Positions 52,196-63,884 of a stretch of DNA of 64,000 nt are shown one piece after another. Within the stretch, counting starts at the first letter, position 1; every line of letters begins with the position of its first letter. Source of the DNA: Trachythela sp. YZ-2020 (taxonomy: Eukaryota > Cnidaria > Anthozoa > Malacalcyonacea > Clavulariidae); NCBI GenBank assembly GCA_016169945.1, contig JADLSH010000367.1, forward strand, positions 6,104,501-6,168,500, read 5' to 3'. The notes beneath the pieces were generated by a model. It worked only from the letters and a program-made list of their open reading frames with translations. It made no database searches and was not told the origin of the DNA. A program made the translations under genes and the position numbers.

Positions 52196-52851
52196 TTCAA
52201 TAATACTACCACGGTAACAAAAGAGGTTTGAAGAACACTGTTTTCACAAAACTTGAGACCACTCCCATTTAGTTTAGTATTTTTTCAAAATAGATGTCAA
52301 CCCTGACGAGAAAATTAGAATTATGTAATTTGTGTCTTATAACCTTTCTACGACAGAGACAGACGAGGTGACCGAGTGGCTATGGTGAAGGACTCCTAAT
52401 CCATTGTCCTCTACACGCGTGGGTTCGACAGTCATCCTCGTCGTTCAATAATACTACTACAGTAACAAAATTGTTGAAGAGCAATTTTTTCATTAAACTT
52501 ATGATCAATGTCATTGAATTTAGAAACTTTTGAACATTATATTTCGATACTGATATGAAAATTAAAACAATTCGATTTGAGTTATAAAACCTTTCGATGA
52601 CAGGGACAGACAATGGTACCGAGTGGCTAAAGTGATGGACTGCTAATCCATTGTGCTCTGCACGCCTCGGTTGGAATCCTAATCTCGTCACTCAATAACT
52701 TTGCAAGCAAGGAAAGTTGTTGAACAATGGTTTTTTAACAAAACTCAAGATCACTGTCATTTTGTTTAATTTTTTTAAAAATTAAGGTCGACCTGAGATG
52801 AAAATTTGAACAACGTGATTTGAGTCTTAAAAGTTTTCGACGACAGAGGCA

Positions 52852-52933
52852 GACGAGGTGGCCGAGTGGTTAAGGCGATGGACTGCTAATCCATTGTGCT
52901 CTGCACGCGTGGGTACGAATCCCATCCTCGTCG
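52852..52933 (+). tRNA. tRNA-Ser(GCT) variant, B box altered
   Basis: Consensus except T loop TACGAAT. Confidence 0.65.
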
Positions 52934-53589
52934 TTCAATAATACTGCCGCGGTAACAAAAGAGGTTTGAAGAACACTGTTTTCACAAAACTTGAGACCAC
53001 TCTCATTTATTTTAGTAATTTTTCAAAATGGATGTCAACCCTGAGGAGAAAATTATAATTATGTGATTTGAGTCTTAAAGCCTTTCTACGACAGAGACAG
53101 ACGAGGTGACCGAGTTGCTATGGTGAAGGACTCCTAAGCCATTATCCTCTGCTCGCGTGGGTTCGATCCTCATCCTCGTCGTTCAATAATACTACTACAG
53201 TAACAAAATTGGTTGAAGAGCAATTTTTTCATTAAACTTATGATCAATGTCATTGAATTTAGAAACTTTTGAACATTATATTTCGACACTGATATGAAAA
53301 TTAAAACAATTTGATTTGAGTTATAAAACCTTTCGATGACAGAGACTGACAATGGTACCGAGTGGCTAAGGTGATGGACTGCTAATCCATTGTGCTCTGC
53401 ACGCCTCGGTTGGAATCCTAACCTCGTCACTCAATAACTTTGCAAGCAACGAAAGTTGTTGAACAATGGTTTTTTAACAAAACTCAAGATCACTGTCATT
53501 TCGTTTAGTTTTTTTAAAATTAAGGTCGACCTGAGATGAAAATCTTAACAACGTGATTTGAGTCTTAAAAGTTTTCGACGACAGAGGTA

Positions 53590-53671
53590 GACGAGGTGGC
53601 CGAGTGGTTAAGGCGATGGACTGCTAATCCTTTGTGCTCTGCACGCGTGGGTTCGAATCCCATCCTCGTCG
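53590..53671 (+). tRNA. tRNA-Ser(GCT), one mismatch
   Basis: Consensus except one base in the anticodon stem 3' side (TCCTTTG). Confidence 0.82.
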
Positions 53672-53837
53672 TTCAATAATACTGCCGCGGTAACAAAAGA
53701 GGTTTGAAGAACACTGTTTTCACAAAACTTGAGACCACTCTCATTTAGTGTAGTAATTTTTAAAAATGGATGTCAACCCTGAGGAGAAAATTAGAATTAT
53801 GTGATTTGAGTCTTAAAACCTTTCTACGACAGAGACA

Positions 53838-53919
53838 GACGAGGTGACCTAGTGGCTATGGTGAAGGACTCCTAATCCATTGTCCTCTGCACGCGTGGGT
53901 TCGAACCCCATCCTCGTCG
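53838..53919 (+). tRNA. B-module tRNA-Ser-like sequence with CCT anticodon
   Basis: Intact acceptor stem and T arm, ACC/GGT D stem, CCT anticodon. A D-loop change (CCTAGTGG) departs from the usual A box. Confidence 0.4.
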
Positions 53920-54330
53920 TTCAATAATAATACTACTACGGTAACAAAATTGGTTCAAGAGCGATTTTTTCATTCAACTTATGATCAATGTCATTGAATT
54001 TAGAAACTTTTGAACATTATATTTCGACACTGATATGAAAATTAAAACAATTTGATTTGAGTTATAAAACCTTTCGATGGCAGAGACAGACAATGTAACC
54101 GAGTGGCTAAGGTGATGGACTGCTAATCCATTGTGCTCTGCACGCCTCGGTTGGAATCCTAACCTCGTCACTCAATAACATTGCAACGCAACGAAAGTGG
54201 TTGAACAATGGTTTTTTAACAAAACTCATGATCACTGTCATTTGTTTAGTTTTTTAAAAATTAAGGTCGACCTGAGATGAAAATTTGAACAACGTGATTT
54301 GAGTCTTAAAAGATTTCGACGATAGAGGCA

Positions 54331-54412
54331 GACGAGGTGGCCGAGTGGTTAAGGCGATGGACTGCTAATCCATTGTGCTCTGCACGCGTGGGTTCGAATC
54401 CCATCCTCGTCG
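54331..54412 (+). tRNA. tRNA-Ser(GCT), canonical A copy
   Basis: Identical to the array consensus over 82 nt. Confidence 0.95.
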
Positions 54413-55069
54413 TTCAATAATACTGCCGCGGTAACAAAAGAGGTTTGAAGAACACTGTTTTCACAAAACCTGAGACCACTCTCATTTAGTTTAGTAATTT
54501 TTCAAAATGGATGTCAATCCTGAGGAGAAAATTAGAATTATGTGATTTGAGTCTTAAAGCCTTTCTACGACAGAGACAGACGTGGTGACCGAGTGGCTAT
54601 GGTGAAGGACTCCTAATCCATTGTCCTCTGCTCGCGTGGGTTCGACCCCCATCCTCGTCGTTCAATAATACTACTACAGTAACAAAATTGGTTGAAGAGC
54701 AATTTTTTCATTAAACTTATGATCAATGTCATTGAATTTAGAAACTTTTGAACATTATATTTCGACACTGATATGAAAATTAAAACAATTTGATTTGAGT
54801 TATAAAACCTTTCGATGGCAGAGACAGACAATGGTACCGAGTGGCTAAGGTGATGGACTGCTAATCCATTGTGCTCTGCACGCCTCGGTTGGAATCCTAA
54901 CCTCGTCACTCAATAACTTTGCAAGCAACGAAAGTTGTTGAACAATGGTTTTTTAACAAAACTCAAGATCACTGTCGTTTCGTTTAGTTTTTTTAAAAAT
55001 TAAGGTCGACCTGAGATGAAAATTTGAACAACGTGATTTGAGTCTTAAAAGTTTTCGACGACAGAGGCA

Positions 55070-55151
55070 GACGAGGTGGCCGAGTGGATAAGGTGATGGA
55101 CTGCTAATCCAATGTGCTCTGCGCGCGTGGGTTCGAATCCCATCCTCGTCG
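55070..55151 (+). tRNA. tRNA-Ser(GCT) variant
   Basis: GCT anticodon, with D-loop, D-stem (AGGTGA), stem-base and variable-arm changes. Confidence 0.55.
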
Positions 55152-55807
55152 TTCAATAATATTACCACGGTAACAAAAGAGGTTTGAAGAACACTGTTTT
55201 CGCAAAACTTGAGACCACTCCCATTTAGTTTAGTAATTTTTCAAAATGGATTTCAATCCTGACGAGAAAATTAGAATTATGTGATTTGAGTCTTATAAGC
55301 TTTCTACGACAGAGACAGACGAGGTGACCGAGTGGCTATGGTGAAGGACTCCTAATCCATTGTCCTCTACACGCGTGGGTTCGACCGTCATCCTCGTCGT
55401 TCAATAATACTACTACAGTAACAAAATTGTTGAAGAGCAATTTTTTCATTAAACTTATGATCAATGTCATTGAATTTAGAAACTTTTGAACATTATATTT
55501 CGACACTGATATGAAAATTAAAACAATTTGATTTTATTTATAAAACCTTTCGATGGCAGAGACAGACAAAGTAACCGAGTGGCTAAGGTGATGGACTGCT
55601 AATCCATTGTGCTCTGCACGCCTCGGTTGGAATCCTAACCTCGTCACTCAATAACTTTGCAAGCAAGGAAAGTTGTTGAACAATGGTTTTTTAACAAAAC
55701 TCAAGATCACTGTCATTTCGTTTAGTTTTTTTAAAAGTTAAGGTCGACCTGAGATGAAAATTTGAACAACGTGATTTGAGTCTTAAAAGTTTTCGACGAC
55801 AGAGGCA

Positions 55808-55889
55808 GACGAGGTGCCCGAGTGGATAAGGCGATGGACTGCTAATCCAATGTGCTCTGCATGCGTGGGTTCGAATCCCATCCTCGTCG
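55808..55889 (+). tRNA. tRNA-Ser(GCT) variant
   Basis: GCT anticodon, with A-box change (GGTGCCCGAG) and D-loop, stem-base and variable-arm changes. Confidence 0.55.
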
Positions 55890-56546
55890 TTCAATAATAC
55901 TACCACGGTAACAAAAGAGGTTTGAAGAACACTGTTTTCACAAAACTTGAGACCACTCCCATTTAGTTTAGTAATTTTTCAAAATGGATTTCAACCCTGA
56001 GGAGAAAATTAGAATTATGTGATTTGAGTCTTATAACCTTTCCACGACAGAGACAGACGAGGTGACCGAGTGGCTATGGTGAAGGACTCCTAATCCATTA
56101 TCCTCTGCTCGCGTGGGTTCGATCCTCATCCTCGTCGTTCAATAATACTACTACAGTAACAAAATTGGTTGAAGAGCAATTTTTTCATTAAACTTATGAT
56201 CAATGTCATTGAATTTAGAAACTTTTGAACATTATATTTCGACACTGATATGAAAATTAAAACATTTTGATTTGAGTTATAAAACCTTTCGATGACAGAG
56301 ACTGACAATGGTACCGAGTGGCTAAGGTGATGGACTGCTAATCCATTGTGCTCTGCACGCCTCGGTTGGAATCCTAACCTCGTCACTCAATAACTTTGCA
56401 AGCAAGGAAAGTTGTTGAACAATGGTTTTTTAACAAAACTCAAGATCACTGTCATTTCGTTTAGTTTTTTTAAAAGTTAAGGTCGACCTGAGATGAAAAT
56501 TTGAACAACGTGATTTGAGTCTTAAAAGTTTTCGACGACAGAGGCA

Positions 56547-56628
56547 GACGAGGTGCCCGAGTGGTTAAGGCGATGGACTGCTAATCCATTGTGCTCTGCA
56601 CGCGTGGGTTCGAATCCCATCCTCGTCG
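56547..56628 (+). tRNA. tRNA-Ser(GCT), one mismatch
   Basis: Consensus except position 10 (GGTGCCCGAG), which breaks one D-stem pair and alters the A box. Confidence 0.78.
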
Positions 56629-56794
56629 TTCAATAATACTGCCGCGGTAACAAAAGAGGTTTGAAGAACACTGTTTTCACAAAACTTGAGACCACTCTCA
56701 TTTAGTGTAGTAATTTTTAAAAATGGATGTCAACCCTGAGGAGAAAATTAGAATTATGTGATTTGAGACTTAAAACCTTTCTACGACAGAGACA

Positions 56795-56876
56795 GACGAG
56801 GTGACCGAGTGGCTATGGTGAAGGACTCCTAATCCATTATCCTCTGCACGCGTGGGTTCGAACCCCATCCTCGTCG
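56795..56876 (+). tRNA. B-module tRNA-Ser-like sequence with CCT anticodon
   Basis: Same sequence as the B copies at 13185 and 20002, although about 40 kb away on the other side of the Polinton. Confidence 0.45.
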
Positions 56877-57286
56877 TTCAATAATACTACTACAGTAGCA
56901 AAATTGGTTCAAGAGCAATTTTTTCATTAAACTTATGATCAATGTCATTGAATTTAGAAACTTTTGAACATTATATTTCGACACTGATATGAAAATTAAA
57001 ACAATTTGATTTGAGTTATAAAACCTTTCGATGGCAGAGACAGACAATGTAACCGAGTGGCTAAGGTGATGGACTGGTAATCCATTGTGCTCTGCACGCC
57101 TCGGTTGGAATCCTAGCCTCGTCACTCAATAACATTGCAACGCAACGAAAGTGGTTGAACAATGGTTTTTTAACAAAACTCAAGATCACTGTCATTTCGT
57201 TTAGTTTTTTTAAAAATTAAGGTCGACCTGAGATGAAAATTTGAACAACGTGATTTGAGTCTTAAAAGATTTCGACGATAGAGGCA

Positions 57287-57368
57287 GACGAGGTGGCCGA
57301 GTGGTTAAGGCGATGGACTGCTAATCCATTGTGCTCTGCATGCGTGGGTACGAATCCCATCCTCGTCG
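57287..57368 (+). tRNA. tRNA-Ser(GCT) variant, B box altered
   Basis: GCT anticodon, variable-arm change (GCATGC) and T loop TACGAAT. Confidence 0.6.
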
Positions 57369-58516
57369 TTCAATAATACTGCCGCGGTAACAAAAGAGGT
57401 TTGAAGAACACTGTTTTCACAAAACCTGAGACCACTCTCATTTAGTTTAGTAATTTTTCAAAATGGATGTCAATCCTGAGGAGAAAATTAGAATTATGTG
57501 ATTTGAGTCTTAAAGCCTTTCTACGACAGAGACAGACGTGGTGACCGAGTGGCTATGGTGAAGGACTCCTAATCCATTGTCCTCTGCTCGCGTGGGTTCG
57601 ACCCCCATCCTCGTCGTTCAATAATACTACTACAGTAACAAAATTGGTTGAAGAGCAATTTTTTCATTAAACTTATGATCAATGTCATTGAATTTAGAAA
57701 CTTTTGAACATTATATTTCGACACTGATATGAAAATTAAAACAATTTGATTTGAGTTATAAAACCTTTCGATGGCAGAGACAGACAATGGTACCGAGTGG
57801 CTAAGGTGATGGACTGCTAATCCATTGTGCTCTGCACGCCTCGGTTGGAATCCTAACCTCGTCACTCAATAACTTTGCAAGCAACGAAAGTTGTTGAACA
57901 ATGGTTTTTTAACAAAACTCAAGATCACTGTCGTTTCGTTTAGTTTTTTTAAAAATTAAGGTCGACCTGAGATGAAAATTTGAACAACGTGATTTGAGTC
58001 TTAAAAGTTTTCGACGACAGAGGCAGACGAGGTGACCGAGTGGCTATGGTGAAGGACTCCTAATCCATTATCCTCTGCACGCGTGGGTTCGAACCCAATC
58101 CTCGTCGTTCAATAGTACTACTACAGTAACAAAATTGGTTCAAGAGCAATTTTTTCATTAAACTTATGATCAATGTCATTGAATTTAGAAACTTTTGAAC
58201 ATTATATTTCGACACTGATATGAAAATTAAAACAATTTGATTTGAGTTATAAAACCTTTCGATGGCAGAGACAGACAATGTAACCGAGTGGCTAAGGTGA
58301 TGGACTGCTAATCCATTGTGCTCTCCACGCCTCGGTTGGAATCCTAACGTCGTCACTCAATAACATTGCAACGCAACGAAAGTGGTTGAACAATGGTTTT
58401 TAACAAAAGTCAAGATCACTGTCATTTTGTTTAATTTTTTTGAAAATTAAGATCGACCTGAGATGAAAATTTGAACAACGTGATTTGAGTCTTAAAAGTT
58501 TTGGACGAAAGAGGCA

Positions 58517-58598
58517 GACGAGGTGGCCGAGTGGTTAAGGCGATGGAATGCTAATCCATTGTGCTCTGCACGCGATGGTTCGAATCCCATCCTCGTCG
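58517..58598 (+). pseudogene. tRNA-Ser, degenerate
   Basis: The anticodon loop is changed next to the anticodon (GGAATGCTAA) and the T stem is damaged (GCGATGGTTCG). Confidence 0.6.
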
Positions 58599-59256
58599 TT
58601 CAATAATACTACCACGGTAACAAAAGAGGTTTGAAGAACACTGTTTTCGCAAAACTTGAGACCACTCGCATTTAGTTTAGTAATTTTTCAAAATGGATTT
58701 CAATCCTGACGAGAAAATTAGAATTATGTGATTTGAGTCTTATAACCTTTCTACGACAGAGACAGACGATGTGACCGAGTGGCTATGGTGAAGGACTCCT
58801 AATCCATTGTCCTCTGCTCGCGTGGGTTCGACCCCCATCCTCGTCGTTCAATAATACTACTACAGTAACAAAATCGGTTGAAGAGCAATTTTTTCATTAA
58901 ACTTATGATCAATGTCATTGAATTTAGAAACTTTTGAACATTATATTTCGACGCTGATATGAAAATTAAAACAATTTGATTTGAGTTATAAAACCTTTCG
59001 ATGACAGAGACAGACAATGGTACCGAGTGGCTAAGGTGATGGACTGCTAATCCATTGTGCTCTGCACGCCTCGGTTGGAATCCTAATCTGGTCATTCAAT
59101 AACATTGCAACGCAACGAAAGTGGTTGAACAATGGTTTTTTAACAAAACTCAAGATCACTGTCATTTTGTTTAATTTTTTTAAAAGTTAAGGTCGACCTG
59201 AGATGAAACTTTGAACAACGTGATTTGAGTCTTAAAAGTTTTCGACGACAGAGGCA

Positions 59257-59338
59257 GACGAGGTGGCCGAGTGGTTAAGGCGATGGACTGCTAATCCATT
59301 GTCCTCTGCTCGCGTGGGTCTGAATCCTATCCTCTTCG
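59257..59338 (+). pseudogene. tRNA-Ser A/B hybrid, degenerate
   Basis: A-type 5' half (GCT) joined to a B-type variable arm. The T loop is CTGAATC-like and the acceptor end is TCTTCG. Confidence 0.7.
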
Positions 59339-59736
59339 TTCAATAATACTACTACAGTAAAAAAATTGGTTCAAGAGAGATTTTTTCTTTAAATTCATGA
59401 TCCATATCATTGAATTTAGAAACTTTTGAACATTATATTTCGACACTGATACTAAATTAAAATAATTTGATTTGATTTGTAAAACCTTACGCCGAAAGAG
59501 ACAGACAATTTAACCGAGTGGTTAAGTTGATGGACTGCTAACCATTGTGCTCTGCACGCCCCGGTTGGAATCCTAACCTCGTCGCTCAATAACTTTGCAA
59601 CGCAACGAAAGTGGTTGAACAATGGTTTTTTAACAAAACTCATGATCACTGTCATTTCGTTTAGTTTTTTTAAAAATTAAGGTCGACCTGAGATGAAAAT
59701 GTGAACAACGTGATTTGAGTCTTAAAAGTTTTAGAC

Positions 59737-59828
59737 GACAAAGGCGGACGAGGTGGCCTTGTGGTTAAGGCGATGGACTGCTAATCCATTGTGCTCTGCA
59801 CGCTTGGGTTCAAATCCCATCGTCGTCG
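59737..59828 (+). pseudogene. tRNA-Ser, degenerate
   Basis: A-box and D-loop change (GGCCTTGTGG), with T-arm change (CTTGGGTTCAAATCC). Decayed copy at the array edge. Confidence 0.6.
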
Positions 59829-60218
59829 TTCTATAATACTGTATTGGAGAACACTGTTTTCACAAAACTTGAGACCACTCTCATTTAGTTTAGCAATTTT
59901 TCAAAATGGATGTCAGCCCTGAGGAGAAATTTGAGTCTTAAGACTTTTTTACGACAGAGACAAACGAGGTGACCGGGTGGCTATGGTGAAGGACTCCTAA
60001 TCCATTGTGCTGTGTACGCCTCGGTTGGAATCCTAACCTCGTCACTCAATAACTTTGCAACGCAACGAAAGTTGTTGAACAATGGCTTTTTACAAAACTC
60101 AAGATCACTATCATTTCGTTTAATATTTTTTTCAAATTAAGGTCGACCTGAGATGAAAATTTGAACAACGTGATGAATTTGAACATTTGTGTCTTAAAAG
60201 TTTTCGACGACAGAGGCA

Positions 60219-60302
60219 GATGAGGTGGCCGAGTGGTTAAAGCGATGGACTCGGCTAATCCATTGTGGTCTGCACGCGTGGGTTCGAATCCCATTCTCGT
60301 CG
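60219..60302 (+). pseudogene. tRNA-Ser, degenerate
   Basis: Acceptor GATGAGG, an extra base in the anticodon region (GGACTCGGCTAATCC) and a variable-arm change. Confidence 0.6.
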
Positions 60303-60342
60303 ACGAGGTGACCGTGTCGCTAGAGGGTGAAGGACTGTTATT

Positions 60343-60798
60343 AGAGACTTTAGCATTGCGTTTTTCTTAAAAAACCGAAAACCGCAAAATATCACGTGAC
60401 CCTGGTCTTGCGGTCGCGTTTGGCGTTTGACGTTGACGTTTCAACCGCAAGAAGGTGTTCTAGCGGTAAGTGACATACGGCAACGTTTTAACACTATTTA
60501 AAGTTTACAAACACACGTTTAACTACTAAAGCAAAGTTCTTTGGCCTCTTTTCTTGATACATGGCAATTTTTATCCTGAGATTATAACTTTTACAAGAGT
60601 TATGGCGATTATTACCGCACAAGTGAGAATAGCCATGCGGAAGTAAACAAAACATGGCGGACTCATTACGCGGTAAGCAGGAATGAAACGTCAAGCTAAA
60701 TGCACCAAACTGCCCAAACGTCTAACGGCAAACCGCTAACCTGAAACCGCGGTTTGTGGTTCGCGGTCTGAAAAATTGATGCTATGCTAAAGGTCTCT
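60343..60798. mobile_element. MITE-like inverted-repeat element in a B module
   Basis: The ends are imperfect inverted repeats (AGAGACTTTAGCATTGC and the complement of GCTATGCTAAAGGTCTCT). The interior is non-coding, with repeated GCGGT / ACCGC words (for example AACCGCAAG, CTAGCGGTAAG, AAACCGCTAAC, GAAACCGCGGTTTG). It interrupts a B-type tRNA module: the 5' part ends at about 60342 and the module resumes at 60799. A short TTAT at both sides may be the target duplication. Confidence 0.6.
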
Positions 60799-60858
60799 TA
60801 TCCTGTGCGCTTTGCACGCGAGGGTTCTAATACCAACCTCGTCGATCAATACCTTTAA

Positions 60859-61470
60859 GGGCGGGCTCCACTTGCACGTACGTACGCACAATTGCACGCA
60901 CGTATGTGTTTATACTTTCGTCATAGAATAGGAAATGACTAGAAGGGCCACTTGAGGCCGAACCTTTGAAGTTTTTGACGCTGCGCATGTCGCATTACGC
61001 ATGTTCATTACCATTATTCTAGCCAGTCAATTGCATTTTCTGACCAATAAACACGCTGAACTGGCTGGTCCGCCATTATTCTGGCCAGATAACTGCATAA
61101 AAATAGGGTATCACGTTGCACTGCTGAGTGGCCTTTCTGGTCATTTCCTATTCTGTACTTTCGTGAAATTTGATTGGTTAAAAACTTGACGGCCGCACAG
61201 AAAGTAGAATACAGTTCTACTGTCATACGTACAAAAAGTTAGCCGCGACGGTCACGATTAGCGATCATTTTCAAGTCACAGAGCATGCGCAAAATCGGCC
61301 GCGCTGGCCGTACGTGCAAGTGCTCTGTGACTCGAAAATGATCGCTAATCTTGACCGTCGCGGTTAACTTTTTGTACGTATGACAGTAGAACTGTATTCT
61401 ACTTTCTGTGCGGCCGTCAAGATTTTAACCAATCAAATTTCACGAAAGTATAAACACATACGTACGTAAG
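60859..61470. repeat. Long inverted repeat (foldback) with nested MITE
   Basis: Left arm about 60900-60921 plus 61165-61285 and right arm 61321-61463 are inverted copies, roughly 140 bp each, around a 35-bp GC-rich centre (61286-61320). The left arm is split by a nested element at 60922-61155. The arms hold no coding sequence. This is a non-autonomous foldback-type element or palindromic duplication. Confidence 0.75.
60922..61155. mobile_element. Nested non-autonomous inverted-repeat element (hAT-like)
   Basis: 234 bp with end repeats CATAGAATAGGAAATGAC / GTCATTTCCTATTCTG and a GGCCACT / AGTGGCC extension. It is flanked by TACTTTCGT at 60913-60921 and 61156-61164, a 9-bp duplication (8 bp if one base is chance). 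The length suggests a hAT-like MITE. The undisturbed right arm of the foldback shows the empty site. Confidence 0.75.
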
Positions 61471-61619
61471 GACACTGAAGTCGTTGAAGAACTATTTTTT
61501 CACAAAAAATTCAAATCAGTCAGAATTAATTTAGAAATTTTAGAAAAAATGTTGTCGACCCTGAGATGAAAATTAGAACAACGTGATTTGGGTCTTAAAA
61601 TATTTTTGCGACAGAGGCA

Positions 61620-61700
61620 GACGAGGTGGCCGAGTGGTTAAGGCGATGGACTGCTAATCCATTGTGCTCTGCACGCATGTTTTCGAAGGCCATCGCGTTC
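61620..61700 (+). pseudogene. tRNA-Ser, 3' end decayed
   Basis: Consensus from the acceptor through the variable arm (GCT anticodon), then the T arm and acceptor 3' strand are unrecognisable. Confidence 0.7.
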
Positions 61701-61863
61701 AATCATACTTCTACAGTAACAAAAGTGGTTCGAGGACAATTTTTTCACAAAACTGAAGATCAATGTCATTGAATTTAGAAACTTTTGAACATTATAATTC
61801 GACACTGACATGAAAATTAAAACAATGTGGTTTGAGTTATAAAATCTTTCGACGACAGAGGCA

Positions 61864-61947
61864 GACGAGGTGGCCGAGTGGTTAAGACGATGTGGACTGC
61901 TAATCCATTGTGCTCTGCACGCCTCGGTTGGAATCCTATCCTCGTCA
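61864..61947 (+). pseudogene. tRNA-Ser A/C hybrid
   Basis: A-type 5' end with two extra bases before the anticodon stem, joined to a C-type T arm (TTGGAAT). Confidence 0.7.
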
Positions 61948-61954
61948 CTCGATA

Positions 61955-62756
61955 ATTTTGCAGTAGCAAAAACAGTAGCTGAAATAGCATTGTACACAGA
62001 AATGAGTGTTTTTTTTATCAACATACTCTTTAATGCGTTTGAGAGCATAAATTCCAGATGAAATCTTTTTACAAATAGTGTCTGTATTACTTTTCCAACA
62101 CAGATTTTCATCACGAGTCACACCTAGCGTTTTGCATTGAAAAACTTGCTTTATTGGTTTGTTTTGAATATGAATTCTAAGCTGTTGAGCAGAAGCTTTT
62201 CTTAGCATTGGTTTAGTACCAATAATTTGATATTCGGTTTTCGCTACGTTCAAGCTCAGCTTGTTTGCCATGAGCCATTTCCGAAGGTTTTCTAAATCCA
62301 AATTTACTGCATCTTCAATATACACCCACCAGCTGCTGTGATATTTGTGTCATCAGCAAACAGCCGGGGTTTTGTTTTATTCAGACATGCAGGTAAATCA
62401 TTAATATACAGTAAAAAGAACTGTGATCCTAATATAGACCCTTGGGGCACACCACGGTCCTAATATAGACCCTTGGGTACGGCCAGTTAAATAAGATTTA
62501 AGCAGTAGAAATGCATTTCCTGTGATTCCAACTTGAATTAGTTTTTGCAATAAGATTTCATGGTTAACAGTATCAAAGGCTTTTTTTAAGTCTATAAATA
62601 CAACCAAATTGAACAATTTCCTGTCCATGTTTATGTACCAATCATTCGTACAATCAAGTAAAGCTGAAGCAGTTGAGTGAAATTTTCTGAAACCAAATTG
62701 ATGCTCAGAAAGTATGTTGTTTACGGACAAATATTCATAAAGTTGAGTATATAAGA
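61955..62756 (-). pseudogene. LINE reverse transcriptase fragment (CR1/L2-like)
   Basis: Segments at 62401-62730 ([52 protein letters not shown]) and 61945-62325 (LRKWLMANKLSLNVAKTEY, LGVTRDENLCWKSNTD) are the middle of a non-LTR RT. The FADDTN catalytic block lies between them, at about 62335-62365, in another frame. A 20-bp direct duplication around GATCCTAATATAGACCCTTGG (about 62423-62478) adds to the damage. It is unrelated in detail to the LINE in the Polinton. Confidence 0.85.
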
Positions 62757-63880
62757 TACGTTCCTCTGTCGTCGAAAGATTTTATAACTCAAACAACATA
62801 GTTTTAATTTTCATATCAGTGTCGAAATATAATGTGCGAAAGTTTCTAAATTCAATGACATTGATCTTGAGCTTTGTGAAAAAATTGTTCTTGAACCACT
62901 TTTGTTACTGTAGAAGTATGGTTGAACGCGATGGTATTCGAGGCATGCAGAGCACAATGGTTAGCAGTCGGTCAACTTAATCACTCGGTTAGATTGTCTG
63001 TCTCTGTCGTTGAAAGGTTTTATAACTCAAATCAAATTATTTTAATTTCGTATCAGTGTCGAAATATATTGTTCAAAAGTTTCTAAATTCAATGACATTG
63101 ATCATGAGTTTAATGAAAAAATTGCTCTTGAACCAATTTTGTTACTGTAGTAGTATTATTGAACGACGAGGGTGGGATTCGAACCCACGCGTGCAGAGCA
63201 CAATGGATTAGCAGTCCATCGCCTTAACCACTCGGCCACCTCGTCTGCCTCTGTCGTCGAAAACTTTCAGTTTAAGACTCAAATAACGTTGTTCAAATTT
63301 TCATCTCAGGTCGACCTAATTTTTAAAAAAATTAAACGAAATGACAGTGATCTGGAATTTTGTTAAAAAACCATTGTTCAACCACTTTCGTTGCGTTGCA
63401 AAGTTATTGAGTGACGAGGTTAGGATTCCAACCGAGGCGTACACAGGACAATGGATTAGCAGTCCTTCACCATAGCCACTCGGTCACCTCGTCTTTCTCT
63501 GTCGTAGAAACGTTTTAAGACTCAAGTCACATAATTCTAATTTTCTTCTTAGGGTTGACATTCATTTTGAAAAATTGCTAAACTAAGTGAGAGTGGTCTC
63601 AAGTTTTGTGAAAACAGTGTTCATCAAATCTCTTTTTTCGCAAAACTTCAGACCAACCGAACTGCTAATCTTTTGTGCTCTGCATGCGTGGTTTCGAATC
63701 CCATCCTCGTCGTTCAGTAATACTAGTGCAATAACGGAAGTGGTTCAAGAACAATTTTTTCCCAAAACTAAATTCAGTCTGATTTAATTTAATTTAGAAA
63801 CTTTTGAATACTATATTTCGACACTAATATAAAAATTAAAACAAGGCAGTCGAGGTAGCCGAGTGGTTCAGGCGATGGTA
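62757..63880 (-). repeat. Decayed tRNA-Ser modules at array edge
   Basis: C, A and B type spacers and tRNA remnants on the minus strand, then fragments in mixed orientation after about 63640. Apart from the tRNA at 63164 I see nothing functional here. Confidence 0.75.
63164..63245 (-). tRNA. tRNA-Ser(GCT), near-canonical outlying copy
   Basis: 82 nt, differing from consensus by one T-stem base that turns a G:U pair into a Watson-Crick pair (CCCAC instead of CCCAT). All other elements are intact, although the modules around it are decayed. Confidence 0.9.
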
Positions 63881-63884
63881 GCCG

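Larger units (their letters stand above)
49132..60342 (+). repeat. tRNA-Ser higher-order tandem array, plus-strand block 3
   Basis: The array resumes right of the Polinton in the same phase, because the AACGTG target site is duplicated. Units stay near 740 bp until about 59300 and then decay. One unit lacks module A: at 58024 the leader of A runs straight into a B tRNA, a product of unequal exchange. From about 59257 onward the tRNA-like sequences have multiple substitutions and shortened spacers. Confidence 0.9.

Noticed and set aside
61001..61226. ORFs of 62-70 codons across the foldback region
   Set aside because: They span the nested MITE and inverted-repeat arms and show no protein-like features.
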